Origin: Fasciolopsis buskii
Taxonomy: Eukaryota > Platyhelminthes > Trematoda > Plagiorchiida > Fasciolidae
Assembly: GCA_008360955.1 (NCBI GenBank)
Contig: LUCM01008042.1
Span: 21,737 to 85,736 of the forward strand
Length of the DNA stretch: 64,000 nt
Direction: 5' to 3'
The first letter of the stretch is position 1. Each line of letters begins with the position of its first letter. Of the stretch, positions 9,130 to 20,101 are shown piece by piece. The position numbers and the translations under genes are program-made. The notes beneath the pieces are model-generated. The model was not told where the DNA came from. It ran no database searches and saw only the letters and a program-made list of their open reading frames with translations.

Positions 9130-11555
9130 GGAAACGAAGAAACATCACAAATCTGAGTACAGATCATGTGCCATCGGAATCATGGCGAAGGACGAAATGA
9201 TGAGTCAGAATGAGGAGAAAAAAGAATGTGTAGAGTTCGCAACACATTGCAGTTCTTCCCCATCTTCACGTCGGCATCCATGATTCTTCTCTGGGGTTGG
9301 TACTAAACGGTTCCCTAAACCGAAGTACAGGGTTGACTTAGGGAGTCCTACTCCGAGCCTTTGACCAAATGATCTAATCCACAAGGCAGCGGGACGACAT
9401 GAGGGTCACGTAACCCATTGGCTTTATAAGAAACAAGTCATTTGGGATCATTTCTAGAGGCACTGTGGGTGATTGGTCGATTTGCGACTGGAGATACCAA
9501 CTCTTGATGATGTTGAGGCACTTGGGGGCTAACGTTTCCTGATGAATTCGAACAGGTGACCGGATTGTACCGAATGAAACTCTTTTGCGGAAGACAATGG
9601 ACATGACCTTTTCCATGACTTGTTTGCATTCGTATTTACTCAACGACAGAAATTGTGCAATGTAAAGCCCGATCGTCCCCATGACCTTCTGGGATTTCTA
9701 AGTGATTTGTGTCGAACTGTTCGCTGCAAGGAGAGTCGCTGATTAGGTTTTGAAGTGCATGTGTGTATGTGTGAAAGAAAGAGTATCGAATTCGGATGTA
9801 GCGTTCACCTCGGATCCTCGGTTTGACTTCGAAGCAAAAGCGAAATCTAACTTTCGTTTGTTTTAGTTCTCTCCCTTATAGTTTCACCCTTATTGGGTTG
9901 CTCTGTTCCCTGGGTCACAAGTACCACATTTTTTCTGATATTTTGGGTTTTTGGAGGCATAATTTTTCGTCTGACATGATGTTCTTTTTCTTATGATTTA
10001 ATGATACAAGACAGTCATTTCATTTTTTACATAGGAGCCACTGGTTACCTGATTTTCATCATACAGGGCTTTTCATAGTTAACTATTTGATGGCATATTA
10101 CGCCACCCCGCCAGTCAATTAGCAGTAGACCACGCGATCAAGAATGGTTGCAGTGGTTTCGTTCATTTCGTTGGAGAAGATAGGCTCAACTTTTCTCGAG
10201 CACTACCAAATTGCCTAATTAATCGTTGTCTCATTGTCATCTCCACAATCACGCAGGATATGGTCGCTCCCCATGCATAGAAATTGAATTAATTTTCGTT
10301 GCACACATGACTTCGGGGAAACAATAAGTTCCCCGACTGTCGATAGAATCCGCAGCTCAGTAGCTTTTAACGCATGTAAAATTATAGTAGGAGATTGTTT
10401 AGGCCGACTGACCGTCAACTGAATGACTTGCTTCAATCTGGTGTACAAATATTCTGTTTCTTGGATGCTCTCGGACTGCTTTTGTTAGTAAAGCCACAGG
10501 TGCTATATGGCTCTATCGTCGCTGGGCTCACTACCACGCCTGATATGTTGAGGTCTTATGTAGTTCACGTTGTTTTAGTCACAATATCATGTATGCTGGT
10601 TTCCTATTCATAGCGCATCATGGCTCTCAAAACAAAAGGAAACTCATCGCTATTAATGAAATTTCCGGATCGAAACATAACATTGGTCGTGCACTTCATT
10701 TACTCCAACCATCTTTTGCTTTTGCCATGTTCTCGGCCAAAGCTCAAATCTCTTTCTCATCGGACTCCCACATTCGATTCCTTAACTATAAGTTGTTGTC
10801 TTCTCATGCAAAACTGGTGTCCGTGCATTTATTCATCAATCGGTTGCCATGTCCAGACTAGAAAATCTCGATTGTTCCAATCGTGGGTTTCAACTGACCT
10901 GACTGAAGTTCTTCCTTCTTTTAGTCATTACTCTTTCGTTGTTTACTGTTCTCCCTAGGTAGGTGCTCGCCTATTTTTAAATATTGAGCACTTGTTTGGA
11001 TCAGGCATCAACTATCATGTCACAGTCTTAGGTTTAATTGTCCATTGTCATCAGTAGTTGATCCACTAGTATAGCACTTCGGTTCCGGAGCGCAAAGCTG
11101 AGTACTCTGCTGTGCCACTGAGTTGACCTCCCTCCCTCACGCGTCTTCGCGATTAGGGTTTCCATGGTCCTGATACACTTGATCTTACCCTCATATCTGT
11201 TCCTCCTCTCTTCTTGTATCCATTTTCCCTCACTGCATGGTAGGAATCCTCCTATTCCACACTTCGAAACCAGGCCAACCCTAATCCCCCCAGCGGTTCA
11301 CTCGTGCAATACGTCTAAAGTGCTCAGCATTTCGTCGCCGGTGCTGCTCATTCCCGTTTCTTCTCATCGCCTGCAAGCTAGGAATAGGCGCCCGTCAGTT
11401 AAAAAGGAAAAACAAAGAATTCCTCGTTCTCTACAAAGCCGAACGCTTCCTCTCATCTGCCGGAAAATTTAGTCCATTGGTAAGGCCGATCCTCGTCTCT
11501 TCTGCCTCGTACGAACACTAAAAGGTACATCGAGTACTGCATTCCATGTACGTTT
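9125..11555. other. No gene recognised
   Basis: Several short open frames on both strands, none with a recognisable motif or convincing splice context. The 11160-11480 part has a somewhat longer open frame (about 100 codons) and could be the 5' part of the LINE that follows, but I cannot support that from motifs. Confidence 0.35.
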
Positions 11556-11559
11556 GCAG

Positions 11560-12950
11560 ATCACTCGGACGGTCTATCAGTCATCATGCTGAAAACATAC
11601 ACCTTTGATTTGGCTTCTCTTTTACGCCTTCTCTTCCATTTTTCTCTCAAACATTTGACTTTTTTGACTCCATGAAAATACTGCCTGACTTCTTCCAATC
11701 TGAAACGCAATGATCTTTTTGGTCGTCCAATTTCCTGACAATTTCGTAAATTCAAGACCGTCACCGACCGATTGCATTTGTTTCCCGAACGCGAAGGACC
11801 ACTGAGCGACCGCCAGTATAGATTTCAGTTGGTCACCTACTGGTTTACGCCTAACTCCTAATGACCTACAATCGATAGTCACGGTTAAAACGTACCCAGT
11901 CCTGCTTGACATCCCCAGCGGCCCCATAGGCGAACCCTCCGTCCTAGTTGATGGGGTTCTCCGGACAGTTTCCCGTGAATGCCGCTGGTCTCCAAGGTTA
12001 AGCACTTCCGTTCACCCGGCTTCTTTTATTCATTGATAATCTACTAACTGCTTTAAACTCGGTCCATTCCTTTCTCTGACCCCGCTCCTGATTGTTCTTT
12101 TTCTTGCCTCGCAAACGCCAACATCGGTCGTAATTGCTATGTCAGTGTATTTTCAAACTCCGATCTCGAAAGCTCCCTCCTGAAGCTCCAGTAATCCTGT
12201 TAGATTTAACGCCTTCAAAACATTTCTTCTTTGAATTTCTTTAAAACACCAATTTTCCCCTATACGCTTGAATTTTACTCCAACCGAATTCCGTCCCACT
12301 GACCCTGGTTCCAATCTCCATTTGCTCATTAATTTTTAATTATGCTGCACGCATAGTTAGCTTTCTGTTTTGCGCTAGGTGTTTTATATTGTTGTTCATC
12401 TTCTTCGGTTGCATGAATTTTCAATTCTACCCCAGACTTGAATGCTGCCGTGACGTGTAGGATCGAGCTTCATCTTTCTCTTCTTGATCGGATTCAACGA
12501 AACGTCATTCGGCTGGTCGATGACCCATCCTCAACGTCTTTTTTGCTATCACCAGCCCATTATCGGACGGTTGTCTCCCTGTTACATTTTAACAGATACT
12601 ATCTTGGTTTTTGTTCTTCGGAGCTTTCTTCAACACTTCTTCTTTTAGTCCTTTTTCCCGTACAGGTAGCTAAGCCCTATTATTGTTTCCGCTACTAGAC
12701 CCCGTACTTCTATCTTTCAACCTCACTCCTCGGACTTCAAAACTGCGGAGCACTCTCCCATTTTCGATTTTCCTACGCACTTGCAATCTTTCACTCAAGA
12801 ACATGACCTTCAACCTGGCTCTCATATTAATATTCTCCCATATTTTCCCCAATCCAGCCTGGATCGTCATCATGGGCGTTTCTCCGTGTATTGTATTCCA
12901 CGACGTGTAATAAAGAAACGACGGATACACGTCTTAGTACATTACCCTAG
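11560..12950 (+). pseudogene. LINE remnant (RT palm and C-terminal domain)
   Basis: Eroded non-LTR retrotransposon ORF2 read across several frames. Around 11940-12110 it reads FPVNAAGLQG, LLLFIDNLL and ALNSVHSF, matching the ordered RT blocks (hydrophobic stretch with G-PQGS, then FINDL and the F-ADD region). The ADD site itself is destroyed by substitutions and stops. Around 12470-12640 it encodes LLDRIQRNVIRLVDD, AHYRTVVSLL and FNRYY, the conserved region downstream of RT in CR1/Jockey-type elements. The following Arg- and Pro-rich text to about 12950 is the usual C-terminus. Many indels make it inactive. The exact clade is uncertain. Confidence 0.65.
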
Positions 12951-13619
12951 ATCAAGTCAAAAAGAAAAGCTTACCACTATTCTAAAGTTAAATAGCGAAT
13001 GGCTTGGCAAATGTATTTGATCTCGACGGTGTTGGAAATGGTTTTTGTTTTGTTACCTAGTATTCTTTTGACCCTTCTAACCACGGTAGCCCCGGATGAA
13101 TGGAGTCCGATGAACACTTCTGACTTTTTCCGTCGATTCCAAATTCATCCAAAATCAGTTCAGCATATTCATTGGTTTTTCGATTTCATTGGTATGTGAC
13201 ATTTCTTGTAGAGTATCTCTCGCACATGTACCACACGCCTTACAAAAGCACCGTATCGGACTGCATCCCTGACCAGTTGGCGGAGGATTTGTGACCGTGT
13301 GTTTATGGTTGCTTCATAGCGATTTCTGATAGATCTTTCCCTAGTTGGAATCGAAAAAGTCCCGAGGAACACCAAATAGCTTATTTATTTCAGATGTAAC
13401 GGCGAACTGCATGGTCGGGTGAATCGCATTGGATTTATTTCAAATAACACGAATATCAAGCTTTTCGTCGATCACAAAAGTTTCACCTGAATGCCGGCGG
13501 TATTGATCAAACTGGCTTATGGTGTTGTGCAACATTTGTTCCCCTAGTCTTATATTGAAAATTTCAACAGTTGGTCACGTAGTGTTTTTTGTCCTATAAT
13601 CCTCAGTTTAGTCGAGACA
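12951..13619. other. No gene recognised
   Basis: Short open frames only, with no recognised motif, between a LINE remnant and a Penelope-like element. Confidence 0.4.
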
Positions 13620-15380
13620 TTGACATTTTTGGCGCAAAATCCGATTTTTAAAACACTTTCCCTCATCCTTCCCCTTATTTTTTGTTCGAGACGAAACATC
13701 TTACCTGCCAGTGTAAATCAGAAGCCACCTATCAACCACTCAGAGGCATGGACGATAGTAAGACAGAATGGTAGACGCATAGTACGTATCCTAATCACGG
13801 ATGCCCCCAGTCGCATAAATAAGCATAAGGTGATAAAAGAAAAACACTCATTCGGAGAAATGATGAACAGCGTAACCGCCATACATGTCAAAACTGCCGT
13901 CGGAAGATGGGCTAGTAACCGGCAAATTAAGAGATTAGCGCTAAATAAGAAACTCCAAAAGCTGACAAAAAGCATCGATGAAGCTGAGGATAAGGCATGG
14001 GTCGAAAATTCGTCTTCTCGAACTCGCTCGACGGAGGAAGTGAAAGTTCTCCAAAAAGGACTGAATTACAGTCTGGGTAATACAACATCGAGAGAATATG
14101 TAAACGAACTTGAACGTGTATCCAAGTCATATGGGCTTCCTGAACAGACCAGATGTGCGTTGAGACAACCCGTGGTTCCGGCAATCCGCCGTACTGTACG
14201 TCAAGACGGTCTTTCTGATGTAGAACGTGCCGCACTGGACACACCCAGGAAGGACGAGAGTACTGTCCGACTTACAGCCGACAAAGGATAACAGCTGTTA
14301 TGAACAAAACGTACTATAATCAAAAAGCAAAACCAGGTGTTAAACGATACTACCGCCTACTGGATATGGATCCAACAGCGAAACTGGAAACTGTGATCAA
14401 TAAACCCGAAAAAACTGCAGGGCATTACGGTTGACGATGTTAGGCCCTCGCTTGAAGTCACAGCACTCTTTACTTCAATCGACTTAAAATTCGCAAAGAA
14501 AGTACTAGAAGAACTCCAAAAACACCGTGAAAATCCATTGGAAACGCCAGCAATTTGTGAACCGACGGGTTTTTTAAGTCCACTTCAATTTGGACGGGAA
14601 CATCTATGAAAAAATTTAAGAGACGCCTATGGGATCACCGCTATCTGGATTTCTTGCGGTAGCTGTGATGGTAGCTCTTGAAAATACTGCACTGTCTAAG
14701 ATATAGCCAATGATTTTGATCCTGTATGTCAATGACACTTATGTCATTATCAAGCGCTCCGATGTCGAGAAAACAGACAAAAATCAGTAACATTTTCGAC
14801 GGAATTCATTTCACCATGGAAATGGAAAATTACGTACTGGTAAGAAGAACGACCAGCGGAACTATGGAGAGGTCCGTATATCGCAAACCTTTGCATGCGG
14901 ACCGGATACTGAGCTTTCACAGCAACCGTCCCAAAGTTCACAAAAATATCCTGCTTGCGAACTGTCCAATATAGCAAAAACATTTTGTGACACAGTAGAA
15001 CTGCGAAAAGTGGAAGAAAACCACCTTTTCAAGAAGTTCCAACAGAAGGACTACCAAAGAAATTCTGTGAGAAGAACCGTAAGCGGGGTGAGCAAGGAAA
15101 CAAACGAACGGGCAAAATCCAACAATTTGGTAGTGCTCCCCTAACTTCCAAATGTATCTTAAATGACGCGAGATTACTCAAACCACAAGATATCACAGCA
15201 ACCGCCAGACTCACCAAAACTGTGGAAAGACTCATTTCGAACCCTTAGGAAAAACTCAAAACGAACAACAGAAATATGAGGACTATGACAAATGCTGCGT
15301 CGGTCAAACTGGAACAAAACTTGGTACACGAATGCATGAGCACAAATTTACCACAAGTTGACATGGTCTTCTTTCATTAA
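13620..15380 (+). pseudogene. Penelope-like element (RT plus GIY-YIG), degenerate
   Basis: The first 220 codons (to 14291) encode a basic N-terminal region with VLQKGLNYSLG and, at the end, TADKG, the ADKG block that opens the Penelope RT. A one-base shift there moves the frame, which continues with VMNKTYYNQKA and YYRLLDMDPTA. Motif A follows near 14465 (TALFTSIDL). The fingers/thumb end reads IFDGIHFTMEME, SVYRKPLHADRILSFHSN and HPK-like text (14780-14950). Near 15270-15360 a GIY-YIG remnant reads YEDYDKCC, VGQTGTKLGTRMHEHK. This is the RT-then-GIY-YIG order of canonical PLEs. At least five frameshifts or stops make it inactive. Confidence 0.8.
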
Positions 15381-15988
15381 TATTTGTTCACGAGGATCAG
15401 GAAGGATATATTAAATCTGGGGTGATTTAAATTTTTTTTCGTCACTACATTTTCTGCAACAAACTATTCGGTCAATACTAGCACCCTATTCTCAGAGTTT
15501 TATTTGTTTCATCTTCGTTTTTCAGTCGATTGTATTGACGATGAACATACTACTGCTCCGTTGAAGGTATAACTCTCACGATTAGTCCTTTGTAGCCTCT
15601 TTGCACCGAGTCTTCTCATGGTGACGTAATCTACCACGAAAAACATTCGTTCTAAAGGTGACAGTAGCTTTTGCTAGCGACAGAAGGGCTTCATGCTGTG
15701 GAGTTTTTACGCATGTGCAATTTATGAGTACAGTAGAAAGGACGTAGTAGGATCACTCGGGTCCGCTACAAAGGGTAGGGGATCGGATATCCCAGCGACC
15801 GAACTGTTCGAGCCCCTTTTCTGTTCTTTATATAGTTCAAAGCCGACACTCGGTTATTACGCATTGCCATCGAGCGCTTACACCGTATTGAGTTATTTTA
15901 ATTCCATATATTCTACTATCTCTTCTCCTCTATTTTTTAGCCAATTTCTTATCAACTAATCTCAACCCATAGTCCCTCAGCGTAGACA
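15381..15988. other. No gene recognised
   Basis: No supported frame or repeat apart from AT-rich sequence. It lies between the PLE remnant and a TA microsatellite. Confidence 0.4.
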
Positions 15989-16035
15989 CTATATATATAT
16001 ATATATTTATATGCATATATATGTATGTATATATA
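15989..16035. repeat. (TA)n-rich microsatellite
   Basis: Imperfect TA tract that abuts the 3' end of the antisense LINE. The matching LINE copy at 31 kb ends in a TA tract too. Confidence 0.9.
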
Positions 16036-17060
16036 GGATTATTTTTCAGAGGGATGAGTTCTGCGGACTGAACACAGCATTCGCGCCACTGACTTCGATT
16101 CTAAAGCGTACCTCTCAACGTCTCCAACCAACAACAATGCTCATCTCTTGGACCCTAACCAGATTGGTGGAAAGCACCGACCGAAGCCAAAGCTGAATCT
16201 AACTTCTTCATACCCCTAGGCCAAATCATAGCCTGACCGCCGTGTCGCCTTCTCCAGCCTTGCCCATCACGTGCAAAAACGAGCACAAAAAGGTAGACTA
16301 TGGGCAGCCATACGCAATACGTATCCAAGCTAGCGAATACGACGTAGAGCGATTATCTCAGACAGACGACGACTGTCTGCACTCAACACATGACAACGCA
16401 CCTTGTCATTGATCTACATGTTCCCACCAGACACGAGCAGTAGTCGAAAACAGAAATTCGCCGCGCATTCTCAGCGTGGATAGGTCAGGCCTCATAACCA
16501 TAAATTAGAACAATACGAACTTTGGTATTGTACACCATTCCCTTTGCGGAAATTCGGACGTCATAGCGTGCCACGAGTGTCTCAGGCAGTTCTTGATAGC
16601 ATCTTCCCGCCGGTATCGCCTTCAGGTGCGATCAGACTTCCCTGGTGCTTAAATCTGCCGACTGCCTCTAACCGATCACCACACGTGCAGGCACAGGATC
16701 CTTCCAGTCTTCAGCAAGTACCTTGAGCTTTGAAGATGCGACTACTACCATATCCGGATACCTCAATCGCCAAGGGGTCTAACGCGCGTTGAATAGCCTT
16801 TGTATCGTAGCTGACTAAGGGCATATCATCCGCATACTCCAAGTCAAAAACTCCGTTCCATGGAAGGAGTTCAACTCCGTATAAAAGACCAGATAATGCG
16901 TTCTGCAGAACATCCTCTATGACAAAGTTGAAAAAATAGCATATCGGGCAACCTTGGACTACTCCACTGGAGACGACACTTAACTCCTAGTTACTCAATT
17001 TCTCAACAAACAGTGCCACAGTGCAGGCTTATCAACAAAATTAAAGGCTGCACGAATGTC
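16030..17060 (-). pseudogene. LINE remnant (RT end, linker and C-terminus)
   Basis: On the minus strand, 17060 to 16700 reads as RT text: FSTLS-RMF, LNSFHGTEFLTWSMRM (equivalent to the E-ADD region) and RYPDMVVVASSKLKVL (the following YG-CFAPSKCKVLL block). From about 16590 to 16033 it gives the C-terminal block found in these fluke LINEs: ISAKGMVYNTKVRIVLIYG, ARDGQGWRRRHGGQAMIW and GMKKL, then RDEHCCWLETL and QWRECC. Stops are scattered throughout. The terminal 557 bp is an almost perfect inverted copy of 31006-31560, stops included. Confidence 0.75.
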
Positions 17061-17959
17061 GTAACACAGTACCCAAAAACAAAACATGAGAATATAACTG
17101 GGAGGGAAACTCGGTGGCCGGAGTGTACTCATTTCCATTGTGATCATTCAAGTGGCGTAAAATGTCCATACAAATAAACAGTCGCTCGGTTTTCGTTGAT
17201 TTCCCGCGCTGGCTCCCCCTACCTCCGTTGTAATATGTTTGATGCACGTTCTGACATAATACGAGAGCTGTGGTAAAGTTAAAGATTTCACGAATGCAAC
17301 ATCCCTAATCGAACTGCTCACTACTTGTAGCAGCTTAATTTTTCAGCAAACCAAACAGGTTTTTAAGCTTTTCCAAAAAACTTTGAACTCAAAAAATCGA
17401 AGTCATTGGAATTGGTTATCTCAACTAATTCGGGGTAGACTGGTTAGTGTCAAATAAGCTGCTTTTTAGAATGACGAGGTCAACTCCGGTTTAGGTCTGC
17501 ATAGTCCCGCGAATTTGTCTTGAGATACGAATTATCCGGTTGACACTTGATATTGCGTCGACTCGAAAACAATTGCAGTCCTTTACCGATTAGCCAATGG
17601 AACTAAGACTTTGAAGCTGCGCAATCTACTCGACCGTCGCAAGGCAAACTCGATAGATGACCACCATCGTGTTGAGGACTCACACAAACGTATGCACCCA
17701 CAACGAGTAAAATTCACGTTATCCATGTTTCATGATCCGATATTCCCTATCTTTCAATTTTTCGAAGCCGGCCTGGTTAGTCATACGTCAATCTACACCA
17801 GTAGTTTCAACTGGATCTTCTCACAAAGGAAATATGCTCACATTATTTTCGATGGAATTGATCCCCCCTCCGAATGTTCACTCTATAACCAGAAAGTTTT
17901 TCATAATTTTTACGGATTACAGATTCGTTGGTAATTCTCCGATATACTGTTGTTCCGGA
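17061..17959. other. Upstream region of the PTRHD1-like gene
   Basis: No recognised gene. A frame of about 107 codons (17611-17934) without an ATG start near its beginning is open but unrecognised. A plausible cis- or trans-splice acceptor (ACGGATTACAG, AG at 17921-17922) lies 38 bp before the PTRHD1-like ATG. Confidence 0.35.
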
Positions 17960-18316
17960 ATGAGTTCTCTTGTGCAGTACATTGTCGTCCGACGTGATCT
18001 CATGTCCGTATTGAGCTGGCCCCTTGGTGCTGTGGTTGCGCAAGGCTGTCACGCAGCGACTGCCGCTATCCATACGTATCGTACCCGAGAAGAGACCGAA
18101 GCTTACTTTGATCAGTTGGATCGGATGCATAAAGTGGTTCTCGGAGTCACGGATGAGGCTGAACTGAGAGCGCTATCCACCCAGCTTATTACAGCCGGAA
18201 TCGAGCACTATTTATGGGTGGAGCAGCCCGAGAACCTGGCGACCGCTTTGGCTACTAGGCCATATCCAAAATCCGTAGTTCATGCTTTCTTCAAAGGGTT
18301 GAAACTGTTGTCATGA
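17960..18316 (+). CDS. PTRHD1: PTRHD1-like peptidyl-tRNA hydrolase 2 domain protein
   Basis: A single exon of 118 codons, ATG to TGA (18314-18316). The protein begins MSSLVQYIVVRRDL, then WPLGAVVAQGCHAATAAI, MHKVVLGVTDEAEL and HYLWVEQPENLATALATRPYPK. These are the ordered blocks of the PTH2-fold protein PTRHD1: VQYLVLRKDL, AQACHAA, MRKVVL, and the W-EQPEN-AT-RPYPK tail. Length fits a family of roughly 120-140 residues. The fold is related to Bit1/PTRH2, which recycles peptidyl-tRNA, but the activity of PTRHD1 itself is less certain. I chose this start because upstream codons in the same frame show no similarity and it lies directly before the conserved first strand. No frameshift or stop is seen. 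No clear polyadenylation signal was found. Confidence 0.9.
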   Translation: MSSLVQYIVVRRDLMSVLSWPLGAVVAQGCHAATAAIHTYRTREETEAYFDQLDRMHKVVLGVTDEAELRALSTQLITAGIEHYLWVEQPENLATALATRPYPKSVVHAFFKGLKLLS

Positions 18317-19252
18317 TTGTAAAAGACAAATCACCGTTGTGGTAAGAGGCATAGTAGAAGGAATGAATATTTTTCCTAAGTATTTATGGTGTTTTTTCTA
18401 CGGACTGGTGTCCGCTTGGGGCACACTGAACGACGTTTTGCATTCAAGACTGATGACCAATGCGTGGGCTGTGTATCATGTGATATTTACTGGAAGCAGT
18501 CAGTTATAAAATAGGCCTAACATCATTCAGTGTACACCGAAAGGGAGCTCCATTTTGTATGTGTTTTTTTCTAGTTGACGAATTTGGATAAAAAAGGATG
18601 TGCAATTTAAGCACTCAATGTGCGACCACCTCATGCTAGTTGATCCTTAGATTTTGTCATTGTCACCTCTTTTATGCTGTAAAGTTGAAAGGCAAATTCT
18701 GTGTGGATTATTCTCTTTTTTAACAACTAAAAATGGTTCCATCCGTAAAACCAGCTGACTGAATATGAAGTGGGCCCGGAATTTATTATCGAGCCGTGTC
18801 GTGTTGCCGTGGTTTTTAATGCGCAGTTGAGGATCAGTAGTGATAATGAATCATTTTACAATCAAATCAAATTTTATGCTACTGGAACGTAACACAAATG
18901 AGAACGGTTAGAAGGGGAAATTAGTAGTGAAGGCCAGGTGACGAATACCAAGAAACTAGTTCCGCAATTCAACCCGTAGAAATACAAACATCCTTACTAG
19001 GAAGTGTCTACGGCATGTACACGGTCATCGTATAATCGAACGGAACCAATACTGGTGCTTCTTAAAAGAGACCCCGACTACTATTGGACCCGACAACTGT
19101 ATGGTCGCATTACCTTATACTGTGAAATAAGGGTTATAGTCATGTGCTAGTTCGAATCCCACTATGAACAATGACCTCTTAAATGCCGATCTCCTGACAA
19201 TTGCTTTTCTGCCCTTTTATGGTGTGTAGTACAAGGAGGTTAGCTAACTGAT
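18317..19252. other. 3' flank of PTRHD1-like gene, no gene seen
   Basis: AT-rich with no supported frame. It probably contains the 3' untranslated region of the PTRHD1-like gene. Confidence 0.4.
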
Positions 19253-20101
19253 TTAAAGTTAATTCGTACTCATGCCATTACATCACTATATAAATCTTGA
19301 CAAAATATTTTCACTATAGGAAGGACAATGTACATTGGCCGCACGACCAGGCGCTTGTCTGAACGCATCCGTGAGCACCACCCGGCATGGTTAGGCACTG
19401 GAACAATTAAGTCACTTAATAGCGCATTGGTTTCACATCTAGCACAGACTAACCACACCGTGAATGTGACGCAAGCTTTCCGGACCCTGTATAAGGTCAG
19501 AGGTCAACAATCCAGGTTGGCAAAGTGTCGCCTCTTGAGCACTGCGGAAGCTGTCGCAATCCGTCTTCACAGTCCTCCACTTTGTTCTCAAAAACAATTT
19601 GTGGTTGCGCTTCAACTCCCTTGGCCCACCCCCCGTCCCAATACAAACCCTAGACAAAACAATTAACACCACAAATCCCTTCCCCACCCATATTTGTAAA
19701 TGACTAATCCAATCCTTCCTATAGTGAAAATATTTTGTCAAGATATATATAGTGAGAAAACACAAGTTGGCGAACAAGCTCGTTTTCAGTGATTCGTACT
19801 CATGCCATTACATCACTATATATATCTTGACAAAATATTTTCACTATAGGAAGGATTGGATTAGTCATTTACAAATATGGGTGGGGAAGGGATTTGTGGT
19901 GTTAATTGTTTTGTTGTCTAGGGTTTGTATTGGGACGGGGGGTGGGCCAAGGGAGTTGAAGCGCAACCACAAATTGTTTTTGAGAACAAAGTGGAGTAGT
20001 GATGTAATGGCATGAGTACGAATCACTGAAAACGAGCTTGTTCGCCAACTTGTGTTTTCTCAATGTGCTCAGTGGTAATTTTCAAGGAATTAAAGTTAAT
20101 T
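19253..20101 (+). mobile_element. PLE-type GIY-YIG tail insertion with 12-bp target duplication
   Basis: An 825-bp insert (19265-20089) is flanked by perfect direct repeats TTAAAGTTAATT (19253-19264 and 20090-20101). It begins with ~61 bp of its own tail in reverse orientation. Sense GIY-YIG coding sequence follows from 19328: MYIGRTTRRLSERIREHHPAW, then SALVSHLAQTNHTV and AEAVAIRLHSPPLC, to a TAA near 19666. After this comes a noncoding tail that is interrupted by an inverted copy of itself. The GIY-YIG domain (YIG, then R-x3-RI-EH) is the endonuclease type found at the C-terminus of Penelope-like elements, and inverted, 5'-truncated copies are known for PLEs. No RT is present here, so the copy is truncated and not autonomous. 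Confidence 0.8.
19575..20062. repeat. Nested inverted repeat A-B-A'-B' in PLE tail
   Basis: Segment A (19575-19751) is reverse-complemented at A' (19818-19996) with one 3-nt difference. Segment B (19753-19818, 66 bp) is reverse-complemented at B' (19997-20062). Order A, B, A', B' means that an inverted copy of the contiguous unit A-B' has been placed between A and B'. The sequence TAGTGA is shared at the junction. B together with the start of A' also recurs at 19263-19325 with one mismatch. Confidence 0.92.

Noticed and set aside
8541..9167. Open frames rich in alternating Tyr and Ile on both strands
   Set aside because: They are translations of TA microsatellites and carry no protein signal.
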